Positions 1 to 6,968 of a stretch of 23,451 nt of DNA are shown here, one piece after another. The notes beneath the pieces were generated by a model, which saw only the letters and a list, made by a program, of their open reading frames with translations, did not search any database and was not told the DNA's origin. Position 1 is the first letter of the stretch. Every line of letters starts with the position of its first letter. The translations under genes were made by a program, and so were the position numbers. Source of the stretch: JBEVEP01 sp040512755 (GTDB lineage: Bacteria > Pseudomonadota > Alphaproteobacteria > Rhizobiales > Rhizobiaceae). Location: assembly GCA_040512755.1 (NCBI GenBank), contig JBEVEP010000202.1, positions 1 to 23,451 of the forward strand, given 5' to 3'.

Positions 1-639
1 TTCAGCCCGAACCGTGTCCTTCAGCCGCGAATCCAGTCCGGAAAACGGTTCGTCCATGAGCAGCACCGACGGCCGGGGAGCGAGCGCACGAGCCAGCGCC
101 ACGCGTTGCTGTTCGCCGCCGGAAAGGATGTGGGGATAAGAGCCGGCATAGTGCTCCAGGCCGACCCTGGAAAGCGCGATCATCGCCTCGCGTCTTGCTT
201 CGTCTCGTGACAGGGCCGTCAGGCCGAAACGGACATTGTCGAGGAGGGTCAGATGGGGAAACAGCGCAAAATCCTGGAAAACGAGCCCGATGGAGCGCTT
301 TTCCGGCGGCAGGAAAACCGATGGTCCGGCAATCTCCTCGTCATTCATCAAGACACGGCCGGTGGTCTGGCGTTCTATGCCTGCAGCGATCCTGAGAAGC
401 GTCGTTTTGCCCGATCCGGAAGGTCCGAGCAGGCAGAGCACCTCCCCCGGCTCGGCCGACAGCGAGATGTCGCGCAAAGTCTGGTTACGGGGACCGAAGG
501 CGTGATTGATCCTGTCAAACGACAAGCGCGCGGCGAATGTGACGCCCGCGGTCACGCGCGATGCCGGATACGCTTCCTGCGTTGCCACGCCCAAAAAACC
601 TTCGGATTCCGGAATAGTTTTCCGTCCCCCGTCAATCAT
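1..639 (-). CDS. ABC transporter ATP-binding protein, Fe3+/polyamine type (C-terminus beyond window)
   Basis: This is the ATPase subunit of an ABC importer, cut by the left edge after 213 residues. Visible in order are Walker A GPSGSGKT (about 72-79), the Q-loop in VFQDF (Q122), signature LSGGEQQR (172-179), Walker B SVLLMDEP (191-198) and the D-loop SGLDSR. The PPEKRSIGLVFQDFALFPHL region resembles ferric-iron (FbpC/AfuC) and spermidine/putrescine ATPases, but substrate cannot be fixed from this fragment. The start ATG at 639 overlaps the scpB stop (ATGATTGA), suggesting coupled translation. That start gives about 38 residues before the usual ABC N-terminus, so a later GTG or TTG start is possible, although none has an obvious Shine-Dalgarno site. 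No permease or binding-protein partner is visible in the window. Confidence 0.9.
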   Translation of the reverse strand, partial: MIDGGRKTIPESEGFLGVATQEAYPASRVTAGVTFAARLSFDRINHAFGPRNQTLRDISLSAEPGEVLCLLGPSGSGKTTLLRIAAGIERQTTGRVLMNDEEIAGPSVFLPPEKRSIGLVFQDFALFPHLTLLDNVRFGLTALSRDEARREAMIALSRVGLEHYAGSYPHILSGGEQQRVALARALAPRPSVLLMDEPFSGLDSRLKDTVRAE

Positions 640-1372
640 CCTGGACGCGCGGTGTCAACAGGCCGAGCTCTTCGAGGTCGATATCCGTCAGCGGATCCTC
701 GTCCTCGGTCAGAGCTTCCGGGTCGGCCGGCGGCAGCGGCATCGAGAAATTGGAGGGCATGCGGACCGAAAGCAGCCCTGCCCCTTTCAGTTCGTCCATG
801 CCTGGAAGATCGCGGATTTCCTCGAGCTGGAAGTGATCGAGAAATTTCTCCGTAGTCCCGTAGGTCACCGGGCGGCCTGGCGTGCGGCGGCGGCCACGCA
901 TCCGGACCCATTCTGTCTCCATAAGCGTATCCAGCGTACCCTTCGATGTCTCGACGCCGCGGATGTCCTCGATCTCCGCTCGCGTCACCGGCTGGTGATA
1001 GGCGATGATCGCCAGAACTTCGAGCGCTGCACGCGACAGCTTCTTCTGTTGCACCGAGTCACGGCTCATCAGGAAGCCAAGATCGGCAGCTGTCCGAAAC
1101 GCCCAGCCTTCCCCTATGCGGATCAGATTGACGCCGCGCTTCTCATAGACCCGCTGCAATTCGGCCATCACGGCCGGCACGTCGATGCCCTCCGGCAGTC
1201 TTGCCGTTAGCTGCTTGTCCGCGACCGGTTCGGCGCTGGCAAAAACGATCGCCTCGGCCATGCGCACCGCCTCGCCGAGGAACAGGCGTTCCGCCGGGTT
1301 GTGTTCATGCATCTCTCCCTCCCCCTTCTCGAGCAAGAAAGGGATCACCGCAGCGTTTCGGCTTTCACTCAT
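632..1372 (-). CDS. scpB: segregation and condensation protein ScpB
   Basis: This is the kite/winged-helix subunit that binds ScpA and, with SMC, forms the bacterial condensin acting on the nucleoid. The 246-residue length and core are typical: AEAIVFASAEPV near residue 40, the LEVLAIIAYHQPVTRAEIE helix block, RGV and TYGTTEKFLDHF. The C-terminal tail is acidic, a common ScpB property. The ATG at 1372 overlaps the scpA stop (ATGAGTGA) and is preceded by AAGGTG, so coupled translation is plausible. A second in-frame ATG at 1312 (residue 21) has a much stronger purine-rich Shine-Dalgarno site right before it and also starts before the conserved core, so the real N-terminus may be either. It lies between scpA and an ABC ATPase gene. 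Confidence 0.95.
   Translation of the reverse strand: MSESRNAAVIPFLLEKGEGEMHEHNPAERLFLGEAVRMAEAIVFASAEPVADKQLTARLPEGIDVPAVMAELQRVYEKRGVNLIRIGEGWAFRTAADLGFLMSRDSVQQKKLSRAALEVLAIIAYHQPVTRAEIEDIRGVETSKGTLDTLMETEWVRMRGRRRTPGRPVTYGTTEKFLDHFQLEEIRDLPGMDELKGAGLLSVRMPSNFSMPLPPADPEALTEDEDPLTDIDLEELGLLTPRVQDD
1313..1330 (-). promoter_or_regulatory. strong internal Shine-Dalgarno site in scpB
   Basis: On the minus strand the bases before the in-frame ATG at 1312 read GAGAAGGGGGAGGGAGAG, an unusually strong anti-16S match at good spacing. It supports an alternative scpB start 20 codons inside the annotated one. The coding sequence upstream (MSESRNAAVIPFLLEKGEGE) is not recognisable ScpB core. Confidence 0.5.
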
Positions 1373-2207
1373 GGTTCACCTTGATCGCTTTCGGCGCCTG
1401 CCGCCTGTCGCGCATGTAGAGGGGGGCGAACGCCTCATGTTGGCGGATTTCGAGATGCCCTTCCCTCACCAGCTCGAGGGTCGCCGCGAATGAACTGGCA
1501 ATCGCAGTGGAGCGCTCCTCGCCATTTGCCAAATATCGTATCAGAAAACTGTCGAGGTCCGTCCAATCACGAAATTCGCCGATCATCCGGATCAGAATTT
1601 CCCGCGCCTGCTTGAGCGACCACACGCTGCGCTTCGCGATACGGACATTGGTGATCGCCTGGCGTTGGCGCTGCGCGGCATAGGCGGTCAGGAGGTCGTA
1701 GAGCGTGGCGGAGTATTCGTTGCGCTTCTCGACGATCACGAGCTCCGGCATGCCGCGGGCAAACACATCGCGCCCCAGCCGGTTCCGGTTGACAAGGCGG
1801 GCGGCGGAATCTCGCATCGCCTCCAGCCGCTTCAGGCGGAACTGAAGCACAGCAGCCATTTCCTCGCCGCTTTCGTTTTCCTCGCCTGGCTGCTTGGGGA
1901 TCAGGAGCTTCGATTTCAGGTAAGCGAGCCATGCCGCCATGACCAGGTAGTCAGCCGCGAGTTCAAGCCGCATTGCCCGGACACGTTCAACGAACTGCAG
2001 ATATTGCTCGGCCAGCGCCAGGATCGAGATACGCGCCAGATCGACCTTCTGATGCCGCGCCAGATGAAGCAGAAGGTCAAGCGGACCTTCGAAGCCCGTG
2101 ACGTCCACAACAAGCGAAGGTTCGCTCACGCCGCGCGAATCGTCGTTCTCCGCCCAGAAACGATCCATCGGCGCCGGCTTGCTGCCCTTGTTCTCGGTGT
2201 CCGTCAC
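1365..2207 (-). CDS. scpA: segregation and condensation protein ScpA (kleisin)
   Basis: ScpA is the kleisin that bridges the SMC heads and recruits ScpB for chromosome compaction and segregation. The family hallmark is clear: VTGFEGPLDLLLHLARHQKVD (about residues 36-56), followed by helices ending in a C-terminal winged-helix region (EEGHLE-like VREGHLEIRQHEAFAPL). I chose the GTG at 2207, 26 bp after the nagZ stop, because GGAAAGG lies just before it; this gives 280 residues. The open frame extends upstream to an ATG at 2285, but that part overlaps the nagZ end and is Arg/Ser rich with no family resemblance. An ATG at 2168 (MDRFWAEND) is another possible start without a visible ribosome site. 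The stop overlaps the scpB start by 8 nt. Confidence 0.95.
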   Translation of the reverse strand: MTDTENKGSKPAPMDRFWAENDDSRGVSEPSLVVDVTGFEGPLDLLLHLARHQKVDLARISILALAEQYLQFVERVRAMRLELAADYLVMAAWLAYLKSKLLIPKQPGEENESGEEMAAVLQFRLKRLEAMRDSAARLVNRNRLGRDVFARGMPELVIVEKRNEYSATLYDLLTAYAAQRQRQAITNVRIAKRSVWSLKQAREILIRMIGEFRDWTDLDSFLIRYLANGEERSTAIASSFAATLELVREGHLEIRQHEAFAPLYMRDRRQAPKAIKVNHE

Positions 2208-2232
2208 GTCCCTTTCCGTCCCCGAGCGGCGG

Positions 2233-3252
2233 CTACGCCACCGCCTCGAAATATCCGGCGAACTCCGCTCGAGTTTCAGCCTCATTGTTCAGGTCGCCGG
2301 CGCCGATTGCGGCCAACGCGCGCTCGGCGCGTTCCAGCGACTTGCCGGTCAGGATCGTTGTGCGCGACGCGATCCCCACCATCTCTTCCATAACCCCGTT
2401 GCAGTGAAGAACCAGATCACAGCCTGCCGCAAGGATTGACGCCGCTTTCGTCGGGAAATCCCCAGAAAGTGCCTTCATGGAGGTGTCGTCGCTCATCAGC
2501 AGTCCGTCAAAGCCGATCTCGCCGCGGATCACCTCCTCGATGACCTTACCCGATGTGGTCGCGGGGTTGTTCGGATCGATCGCACTGTAGACCACATGCG
2601 CCGTCATTGCAGCCGGCAGATCGCTCAGCGCCTTGAATGACGCGAAATCATGCCTGCGCAGTTCGTCGAGCGATGCATCGACCGTCGGCAATTCGAAATG
2701 CGTGTCGCAGAAGGCCCGGCCATGACCGGGAATATGCTTCATGACAGGCAGCATGCCGCCTGCGATCAAGCCTTCTGCGGCGGCCCGGCCAAGCGCGGCC
2801 ACGCTGACAGGCTCGTTTCCATAGGCGCGTGAGCCGATCACGTCGCTTGCGCCTTCTACGGGAACGTCAAGCACCGGCAGGCAGTCGGCGGTGATGCCGA
2901 AGCGCGTAAGGTCGAAGGCGTGCAATCTGGCAAGCAGCCAAGCCGCGCGGAGCCCGGCCTCCTTATCCTGCCTATAGAGCCCCCCAAGCGCGGCCCCGGC
3001 GGGATAGTTCGGGGCCAGCGGAGGCCGCAGCCGCTGCACGCGGCCGCCTTCCTGATCGATAAATACGGGCGCGGACCGGCGTCCGACACTATCGCGCAGC
3101 GCCTCAACGAGATCCTTGATCTGTTGCGCTTCGCCAATATTGCGGGCGAAGAGGATAAAACCCCATGGTCGCTCGTCACGATAGAATCGGATTTCGTCGG
3201 CTGTCAGTGTTTTCCCGGAGCAACCCAGGATCATGGATTTTGATTCGGTCAT
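2233..3252 (-). CDS. nagZ: beta-N-acetylhexosaminidase NagZ (family GH3)
   Basis: NagZ removes N-acetylglucosamine from GlcNAc-1,6-anhydromuropeptides in the cytoplasm during peptidoglycan recycling; in many bacteria its products influence AmpC induction. The 339-residue protein has the family length. Seen directly: IDQEGGRVQRL (66-75, sugar-binding loop), KHIPGHGRA (172-180, normally KHFPGHG), the D183-x-H185 dyad that acts as general acid/base in this family, and LLMSDDTSM (251-259) holding the nucleophile Asp. I chose the ATG at 3252 because the protein family starts there (MILGCSG follows). The open frame runs back to 3378, but that extension translates an intergenic hairpin element. It is followed closely by scpA, which links cell-wall recycling and chromosome segregation genes in one leftward unit. 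Confidence 0.95.
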   Translation of the reverse strand: MTESKSMILGCSGKTLTADEIRFYRDERPWGFILFARNIGEAQQIKDLVEALRDSVGRRSAPVFIDQEGGRVQRLRPPLAPNYPAGAALGGLYRQDKEAGLRAAWLLARLHAFDLTRFGITADCLPVLDVPVEGASDVIGSRAYGNEPVSVAALGRAAAEGLIAGGMLPVMKHIPGHGRAFCDTHFELPTVDASLDELRRHDFASFKALSDLPAAMTAHVVYSAIDPNNPATTSGKVIEEVIRGEIGFDGLLMSDDTSMKALSGDFPTKAASILAAGCDLVLHCNGVMEEMVGIASRTTILTGKSLERAERALAAIGAGDLNNEAETRAEFAGYFEAVA

Positions 3253-3265
3253 GGCGTGGAGTCTA

Positions 3266-3303
3266 GAGCAAGTCGCCCGAAACCGGAATCGGGCGAGTTG
3301 CTC
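3266..3303. repeat. inverted repeat E, 15-bp arms
   Basis: GAGCAAGTCGCCCGA at 3266-3280 and TCGGGCGAGTTGCTC at 3289-3303 are complementary except at one position, around an 8-base AACCGGAA loop. It sits 14 bp upstream of the nagZ start and is bordered on the left by TCTA. The style (TCTAGAGC border, CCGGAA loop) resembles dispersed palindromic intergenic repeats of Rhizobiales. The hairpin would form in an mRNA crossing this gap; there is no U-run, so a terminator role is unlikely. Confidence 0.7.
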
Positions 3304-3319
3304 CAAGCCTTTGTTTTCC

Positions 3320-3365
3320 GCATCGGATTCATCCGCAAGCCGTTTCGCACTTTTCGGTCCGATGC
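3320..3365. repeat. inverted repeat D, 8-bp arms with conserved-looking centre
   Basis: GCATCGGA (3320-3327) and TCCGATGC (3358-3365) are perfectly complementary and enclose 30 bases containing CCGTTTCGCACTTTTCGG. This centre and the flanking GCTGTAGAG resemble the widespread rhizobial intergenic palindrome that carries a CGCACTTTTCGG core. Copy number could not be tested from one window. Confidence 0.6.
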
Positions 3366-3389
3366 TGTAGAGCGACATGGACCGAAGCT

Positions 3390-3410
3390 AAATCGCCCTG
3401 GGAGCGATTT
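3390..3410. repeat. inverted repeat C, 7-bp arms
   Basis: AAATCGC (3390-3396) and GCGATTT (3404-3410) flank the 7-base loop CCTGGGA. It is part of the chain of hairpins between the SPOR gene and nagZ and may belong to the same compound repeat element. Confidence 0.5.
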
Positions 3411-3423
3411 TGCGCAAGGCAAG

Positions 3424-3439
3424 GGAGGATCGATCCTCC
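3424..3439. repeat. perfect 16-bp palindrome B
   Basis: GGAGGATCGATCCTCC is an exact palindrome without a spacer. Short outer arms AGGCA (3417-3421) and TGCCT (3444-3448) could lengthen the structure. A protein-binding dyad or a hairpin in RNA are both possible; nothing in the sequence decides between them. Confidence 0.6.
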
Positions 3440-3460
3440 GGCGTGCCTCACTGAATGACG

Positions 3461-3489
3461 AAGGGGCGCAGCCATTGGCTACGCCCCTT
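3461..3489 (-). terminator. GC-rich hairpin 20 bp after the SPOR gene
   Basis: AAGGGGCG (3461-3468) pairs with CGCCCCTT (3482-3489), followed after one mismatch by AGCC/GGCT around an ATT loop. The stem is strong and sits directly behind the SPOR gene stop. The minus-strand bases after it read CGTCATTCAG, without a U-tract, so it may be a weak or Rho-assisted terminator, or an mRNA 3'-end stabiliser, rather than a full intrinsic terminator. Confidence 0.45.
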
Positions 3490-3509
3490 GATCAATTTCG
3501 GGCTGCGGC

Positions 3510-6500
3510 TTACTTCGACACGAAGCAGTTGCCGCCAGCCGCCTTGTAGCTCTCGCAAAGGGATACTGCTTCGCTGCGTGTACCTGCCGGCACGCGAACG
3601 CGCCAGAATGTGCCCTTGCCGGCAATTTCGGCCTTCACGATGTTGACGCCGCGATCGCCAATCACGCTTGCGTAGCGGCGCGCGAGATCCTCGTAGCTCG
3701 ACTTCGCCGCTGCTTCGCTTGGCTGCGAAGCGATCTGCACGGACCAGGCGCCGGCCGGGGTCGCCGCCGTGGTAGCGGCTGCGACCTGCTGCGGCTTCAC
3801 CTCGCCGACCACTTCCAGCGGCTGGTCTGCTGGGCGCGACGGAGCAACCGGCCCGGAAGCCGGCATCATCGACTGCTCTGCCTCTGCCTGAGGCTTGGGC
3901 GCAGTGGCTTCCGCCTTCGATGTGGCAGCGACTGCGGCTTTAGGCGTTTGCGAGGAGGCTGTCGCTTCGACCGAAGCGGTCGGAGCAGCGTTGTCCGGCT
4001 TCAGTGAAGCAGTGGCTTCGCTCGTGACAGCCGGATCGGCGAGATCCTTGGACGGATCGGCAGGCTCAAGCGCGGCGGCGTCAGCGCCAGCCGGCACCTG
4101 CTCAGCGGAGGCCGTCTGTGCTCCCGACAGAACCGGTTCCTCGCTCGGCACCAGCGTGCCGTCGGGACGTACGACCATGGTGCGCACGCGGCGAGGCGTA
4201 ACCGCAACAACCGCATCGTTCGCGCTGAGCTCGTCCGCGCCGTTCGCGGCCACACGATCCTCTCCCTTCGGAGCGGATTCGATTTCGGCCGCAATCGGAT
4301 CGTCCGTTGCCGCGTCTTCATCGCCAGCCATCAGCATGGCGTCTTCTACGGTTTCCGGATCGGAGGCGTTTGCCGGCGGATTGGCGCGCGCCGCGACGTC
4401 GACGGGCTCCTCATTGCCGGAAATCAGCTTTTCCTGTTTCGGCGCTGTATCCGTGTCGGTCCCGTTCATGGTCTGGAAGACCTTGTTGTCCTGGTTCGGC
4501 ACGACGGTGCCACCCGGATTTTCCGGCCGCACCTTGACCGGATCGGTGTCGGCGCGAACCAGTGCTGGCGCATCGGAATCGCCACCGCCAGACGACGACC
4601 AGGCGAGCGCGCCGATCCCGCCAATGACCGCAAGACCGCTCGCCACCGCCGCGACGAAAAGGCCCCGCCGCTTCGACGGCTGGCGCTCTGCGTCCCGATA
4701 GGACGGGATCGCCATTTCCTCATTCAGCTCAGGATCGAATTCGAGATCGTCATCGTCCAGACCCTGATAGGCATCCGTTGCCTGGCCCGTACCGGCGCCG
4801 GCAAGGCCGTCGAAATCGTGGTCCCGGTCTCTTGCGCGGCTGTCGGTTGCGGCTGCATGCGTCGCCAGGACGGCCGCCGCGGCCATCGCCGCATTCCCTG
4901 CATGGCTTGCCGACGCGACCGGATGGGCCGGCTGGGCGAACTCGTGGTGATAGGCCTCGCGGGAGTAATCACTGGGGGCCGCCCGACTGGGCTCAGGAGC
5001 AGCCGGCGCTGCCGCACTGCTCGCCTGCTGACCAAACGCGCTCGCCAGCTCGGCTTCAAAATCGTCGAAGTCCGCCGCAAGCGGCAGATCATCCTCGAAG
5101 GCGACGTCCGGAATATCCAGATCGTCCGCCAGCGCTACGGCAGTCTCCGGCACATCCACCGTTTCGATGTCCGGCACATCCACAGGCGCACGGTTTGTGT
5201 AGGAATGGTTCTGATACTGATACTGGGTCGGCACTGCTGGGGTCTCGCTCGCATCGGGACCAATGGTCTGGGATACGTCCGGTTCGGCCAAGCTGGCGGA
5301 TACTGAGCTTGCCGCGGGCGGGCTGATCGGTTCGGGGCTGCTCATCATCGCGGCAAGCATGGCGAACGGATCTTCCTGCTCCTTGGGAGGCGTCTGCGAT
5401 GCATCGTCAACCGGGCCGCCGGCAGCTACCGGCAGCTCGTCCGCTCGCGCGGCCATGACTTGGCTTGTTTCATGAACCGCTTCCGCACTCGGCACAGCCT
5501 CAAAGGGGTTTGACTGGCGGTATGCCCGCATACCTTGCTGGGCGAGGCCGCCGTAGGTGTTCACCGATCCCGGTACCTCGACCGGGTCGACTGCATGATC
5601 GGATTCGGCATAGCCCGCGTCGTGGCCATCCTCGGCAAAGGTTGCCGGTTCCTCGTCGTATGCGTGACCGTGGATCTGCGGCGCAACATCTGAGAACGCA
5701 GACTCGTCGCTGTCGTAGGCCGTATCGATGGCGGCCGCGAGTTCATCGGCGAGCCTATCGGAAACCTGCTCCGAATCTTCCAAAGTCAGGTCCGCAGCTG
5801 GCGCAGCATCGTTCGCCGTCGCTTCAACCGCGACAGCCGCGCCTTTACCGATCAGTGCGCTCAGTTCCGCCTCGAGATCGTCGTCATCGGAACCGGATAT
5901 CGTTGCTGCGGCCTGATCGAGCTCAGCGGCGAATTCCGCCTCGAAGTCCATGTCGACAGCCGCTTCTGAGCCCTGGACATGCCCAAAGTCGCGCGTGGCG
6001 CCCAGCGGAATGAGTGGCAGATCGTCAGCGGCGTCGTAATCGTCGGCGGCGGCATCGTCGTCCACACCCCGATCCTGGGCGGCCTCGTCATACGAACCTT
6101 GAGGCTGCGCCTCGGGCTCGAACGCCTCCTGGCGAGCCATAAAGTGCTTCTCGAGTTCATGGACGAGTGGATTCGAGAATTCAGGCGCCGCAGCTTCCAC
6201 ATCGATCGTGGACAATTCCTCTGATGCGGCAAAGGCGGGTTCCTCGGCCAAGGCGGTGTGGAATTCCTCCAGCAGCGCCTGCTCATCATCAGGCTCCGAA
6301 GGCGTGACTTGCTGACTTGTGCTTTCAGCGAAGCCCTCTTCGACTGCTTCGTCATTGCGCGACGCGTAACCGGTTACTGTCGCATCGTCTGACGTTACGT
6401 CACCAGCAATCGCGGCTGATATTTCCAGATCTGGCTCGGCGGCAAATGCCGCATCGAGTTCATCGGCGAGTTCTCCCTCCGCTGCGACCGAAGCAACGGG

Positions 6501-6866
6501 ATCATGCGGAGGCTCGGCCAGATCGGCGTCGAAAACGACGTCAAGAGCCTGGGCCTGAGCGTCGATCTCTTCCGATACCGGATCAGCCTGTGCGAGCGAC
6601 GCCGGCGAGGACGCGACTTCCGGCACCGTTTGCGCTTGCGCGTCGGTTCCCAAGTCCTCAAACTCGCTCATCAATTCCTTTTCGAGATCCATCGAGAGGT
6701 CATCCTCGTCATTGGACGCGGATTTCCTTCCCTCGACGCTGCCCGGCCCACCGCGCGTCACGGGCACCCTGGGATCGAACCCCATGATGCGCGTCAATTC
6801 CGCGAACGGATCGTCGCTGTGGATGTCAGATTGGTCGGCTTTCTTAAGCTGCTTTCTGTCTGCCAT
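3510..6866 (-). CDS. large membrane-anchored SPOR-domain protein
   Basis: A 1118-residue protein with an acidic, Ala/Glu/Asp-rich cytoplasmic part (1-733), one membrane segment (about 736-756, RGLFVAAVASGLAVIGGIG, preceded by SKRR, so N-terminus inside), a Pro/Ala/Thr-rich periplasmic linker, and a C-terminal SPOR domain (about 1038-1118: WSVQIAS near its start, FWRVRVPAG, CESYKAAGGNCFV). SPOR domains bind denuded glycan strands of septal peptidoglycan, so a cell-division or envelope role is likely; the exact function is unknown. Linker motifs PGGTVVPNQDNKVF (784-797) and RRVRTMVVRPDGTLV (892-906) look conserved. The cytoplasmic part contains about eight short degenerate helices of the type LxxELxxAF, and two DPFAxL motifs (19-24, 499-504). 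It lies between argS and nagZ, a placement I recall from other Rhizobiales. Confidence 0.9.
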   Translation of the reverse strand: MADRKQLKKADQSDIHSDDPFAELTRIMGFDPRVPVTRGGPGSVEGRKSASNDEDDLSMDLEKELMSEFEDLGTDAQAQTVPEVASSPASLAQADPVSEEIDAQAQALDVVFDADLAEPPHDPVASVAAEGELADELDAAFAAEPDLEISAAIAGDVTSDDATVTGYASRNDEAVEEGFAESTSQQVTPSEPDDEQALLEEFHTALAEEPAFAASEELSTIDVEAAAPEFSNPLVHELEKHFMARQEAFEPEAQPQGSYDEAAQDRGVDDDAAADDYDAADDLPLIPLGATRDFGHVQGSEAAVDMDFEAEFAAELDQAAATISGSDDDDLEAELSALIGKGAAVAVEATANDAAPAADLTLEDSEQVSDRLADELAAAIDTAYDSDESAFSDVAPQIHGHAYDEEPATFAEDGHDAGYAESDHAVDPVEVPGSVNTYGGLAQQGMRAYRQSNPFEAVPSAEAVHETSQVMAARADELPVAAGGPVDDASQTPPKEQEDPFAMLAAMMSSPEPISPPAASSVSASLAEPDVSQTIGPDASETPAVPTQYQYQNHSYTNRAPVDVPDIETVDVPETAVALADDLDIPDVAFEDDLPLAADFDDFEAELASAFGQQASSAAAPAAPEPSRAAPSDYSREAYHHEFAQPAHPVASASHAGNAAMAAAAVLATHAAATDSRARDRDHDFDGLAGAGTGQATDAYQGLDDDDLEFDPELNEEMAIPSYRDAERQPSKRRGLFVAAVASGLAVIGGIGALAWSSSGGGDSDAPALVRADTDPVKVRPENPGGTVVPNQDNKVFQTMNGTDTDTAPKQEKLISGNEEPVDVAARANPPANASDPETVEDAMLMAGDEDAATDDPIAAEIESAPKGEDRVAANGADELSANDAVVAVTPRRVRTMVVRPDGTLVPSEEPVLSGAQTASAEQVPAGADAAALEPADPSKDLADPAVTSEATASLKPDNAAPTASVEATASSQTPKAAVAATSKAEATAPKPQAEAEQSMMPASGPVAPSRPADQPLEVVGEVKPQQVAAATTAATPAGAWSVQIASQPSEAAAKSSYEDLARRYASVIGDRGVNIVKAEIAGKGTFWRVRVPAGTRSEAVSLCESYKAAGGNCFVSK

Positions 6867-6968
6867 GGTCTTTTCCGCACTCGCACTCAGCCGGACGCCG
6901 GCGACGTCACTTGGGGTTGGCCCTACCAGCGCAATGTGGGCAAAAGGTGACAGGAAAACCCGCTTTTC

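Noticed and set aside
253..1210. Plus-strand frames of about 200-234 codons over the ABC and scpB genes
   Set aside because: Both opposite strands encode intact conserved proteins; the plus-strand translations show no motifs.
3253..3378. 42-residue N-terminal extension of nagZ
   Set aside because: It translates the hairpin repeats; NagZ proteins start near the ATG at 3252.
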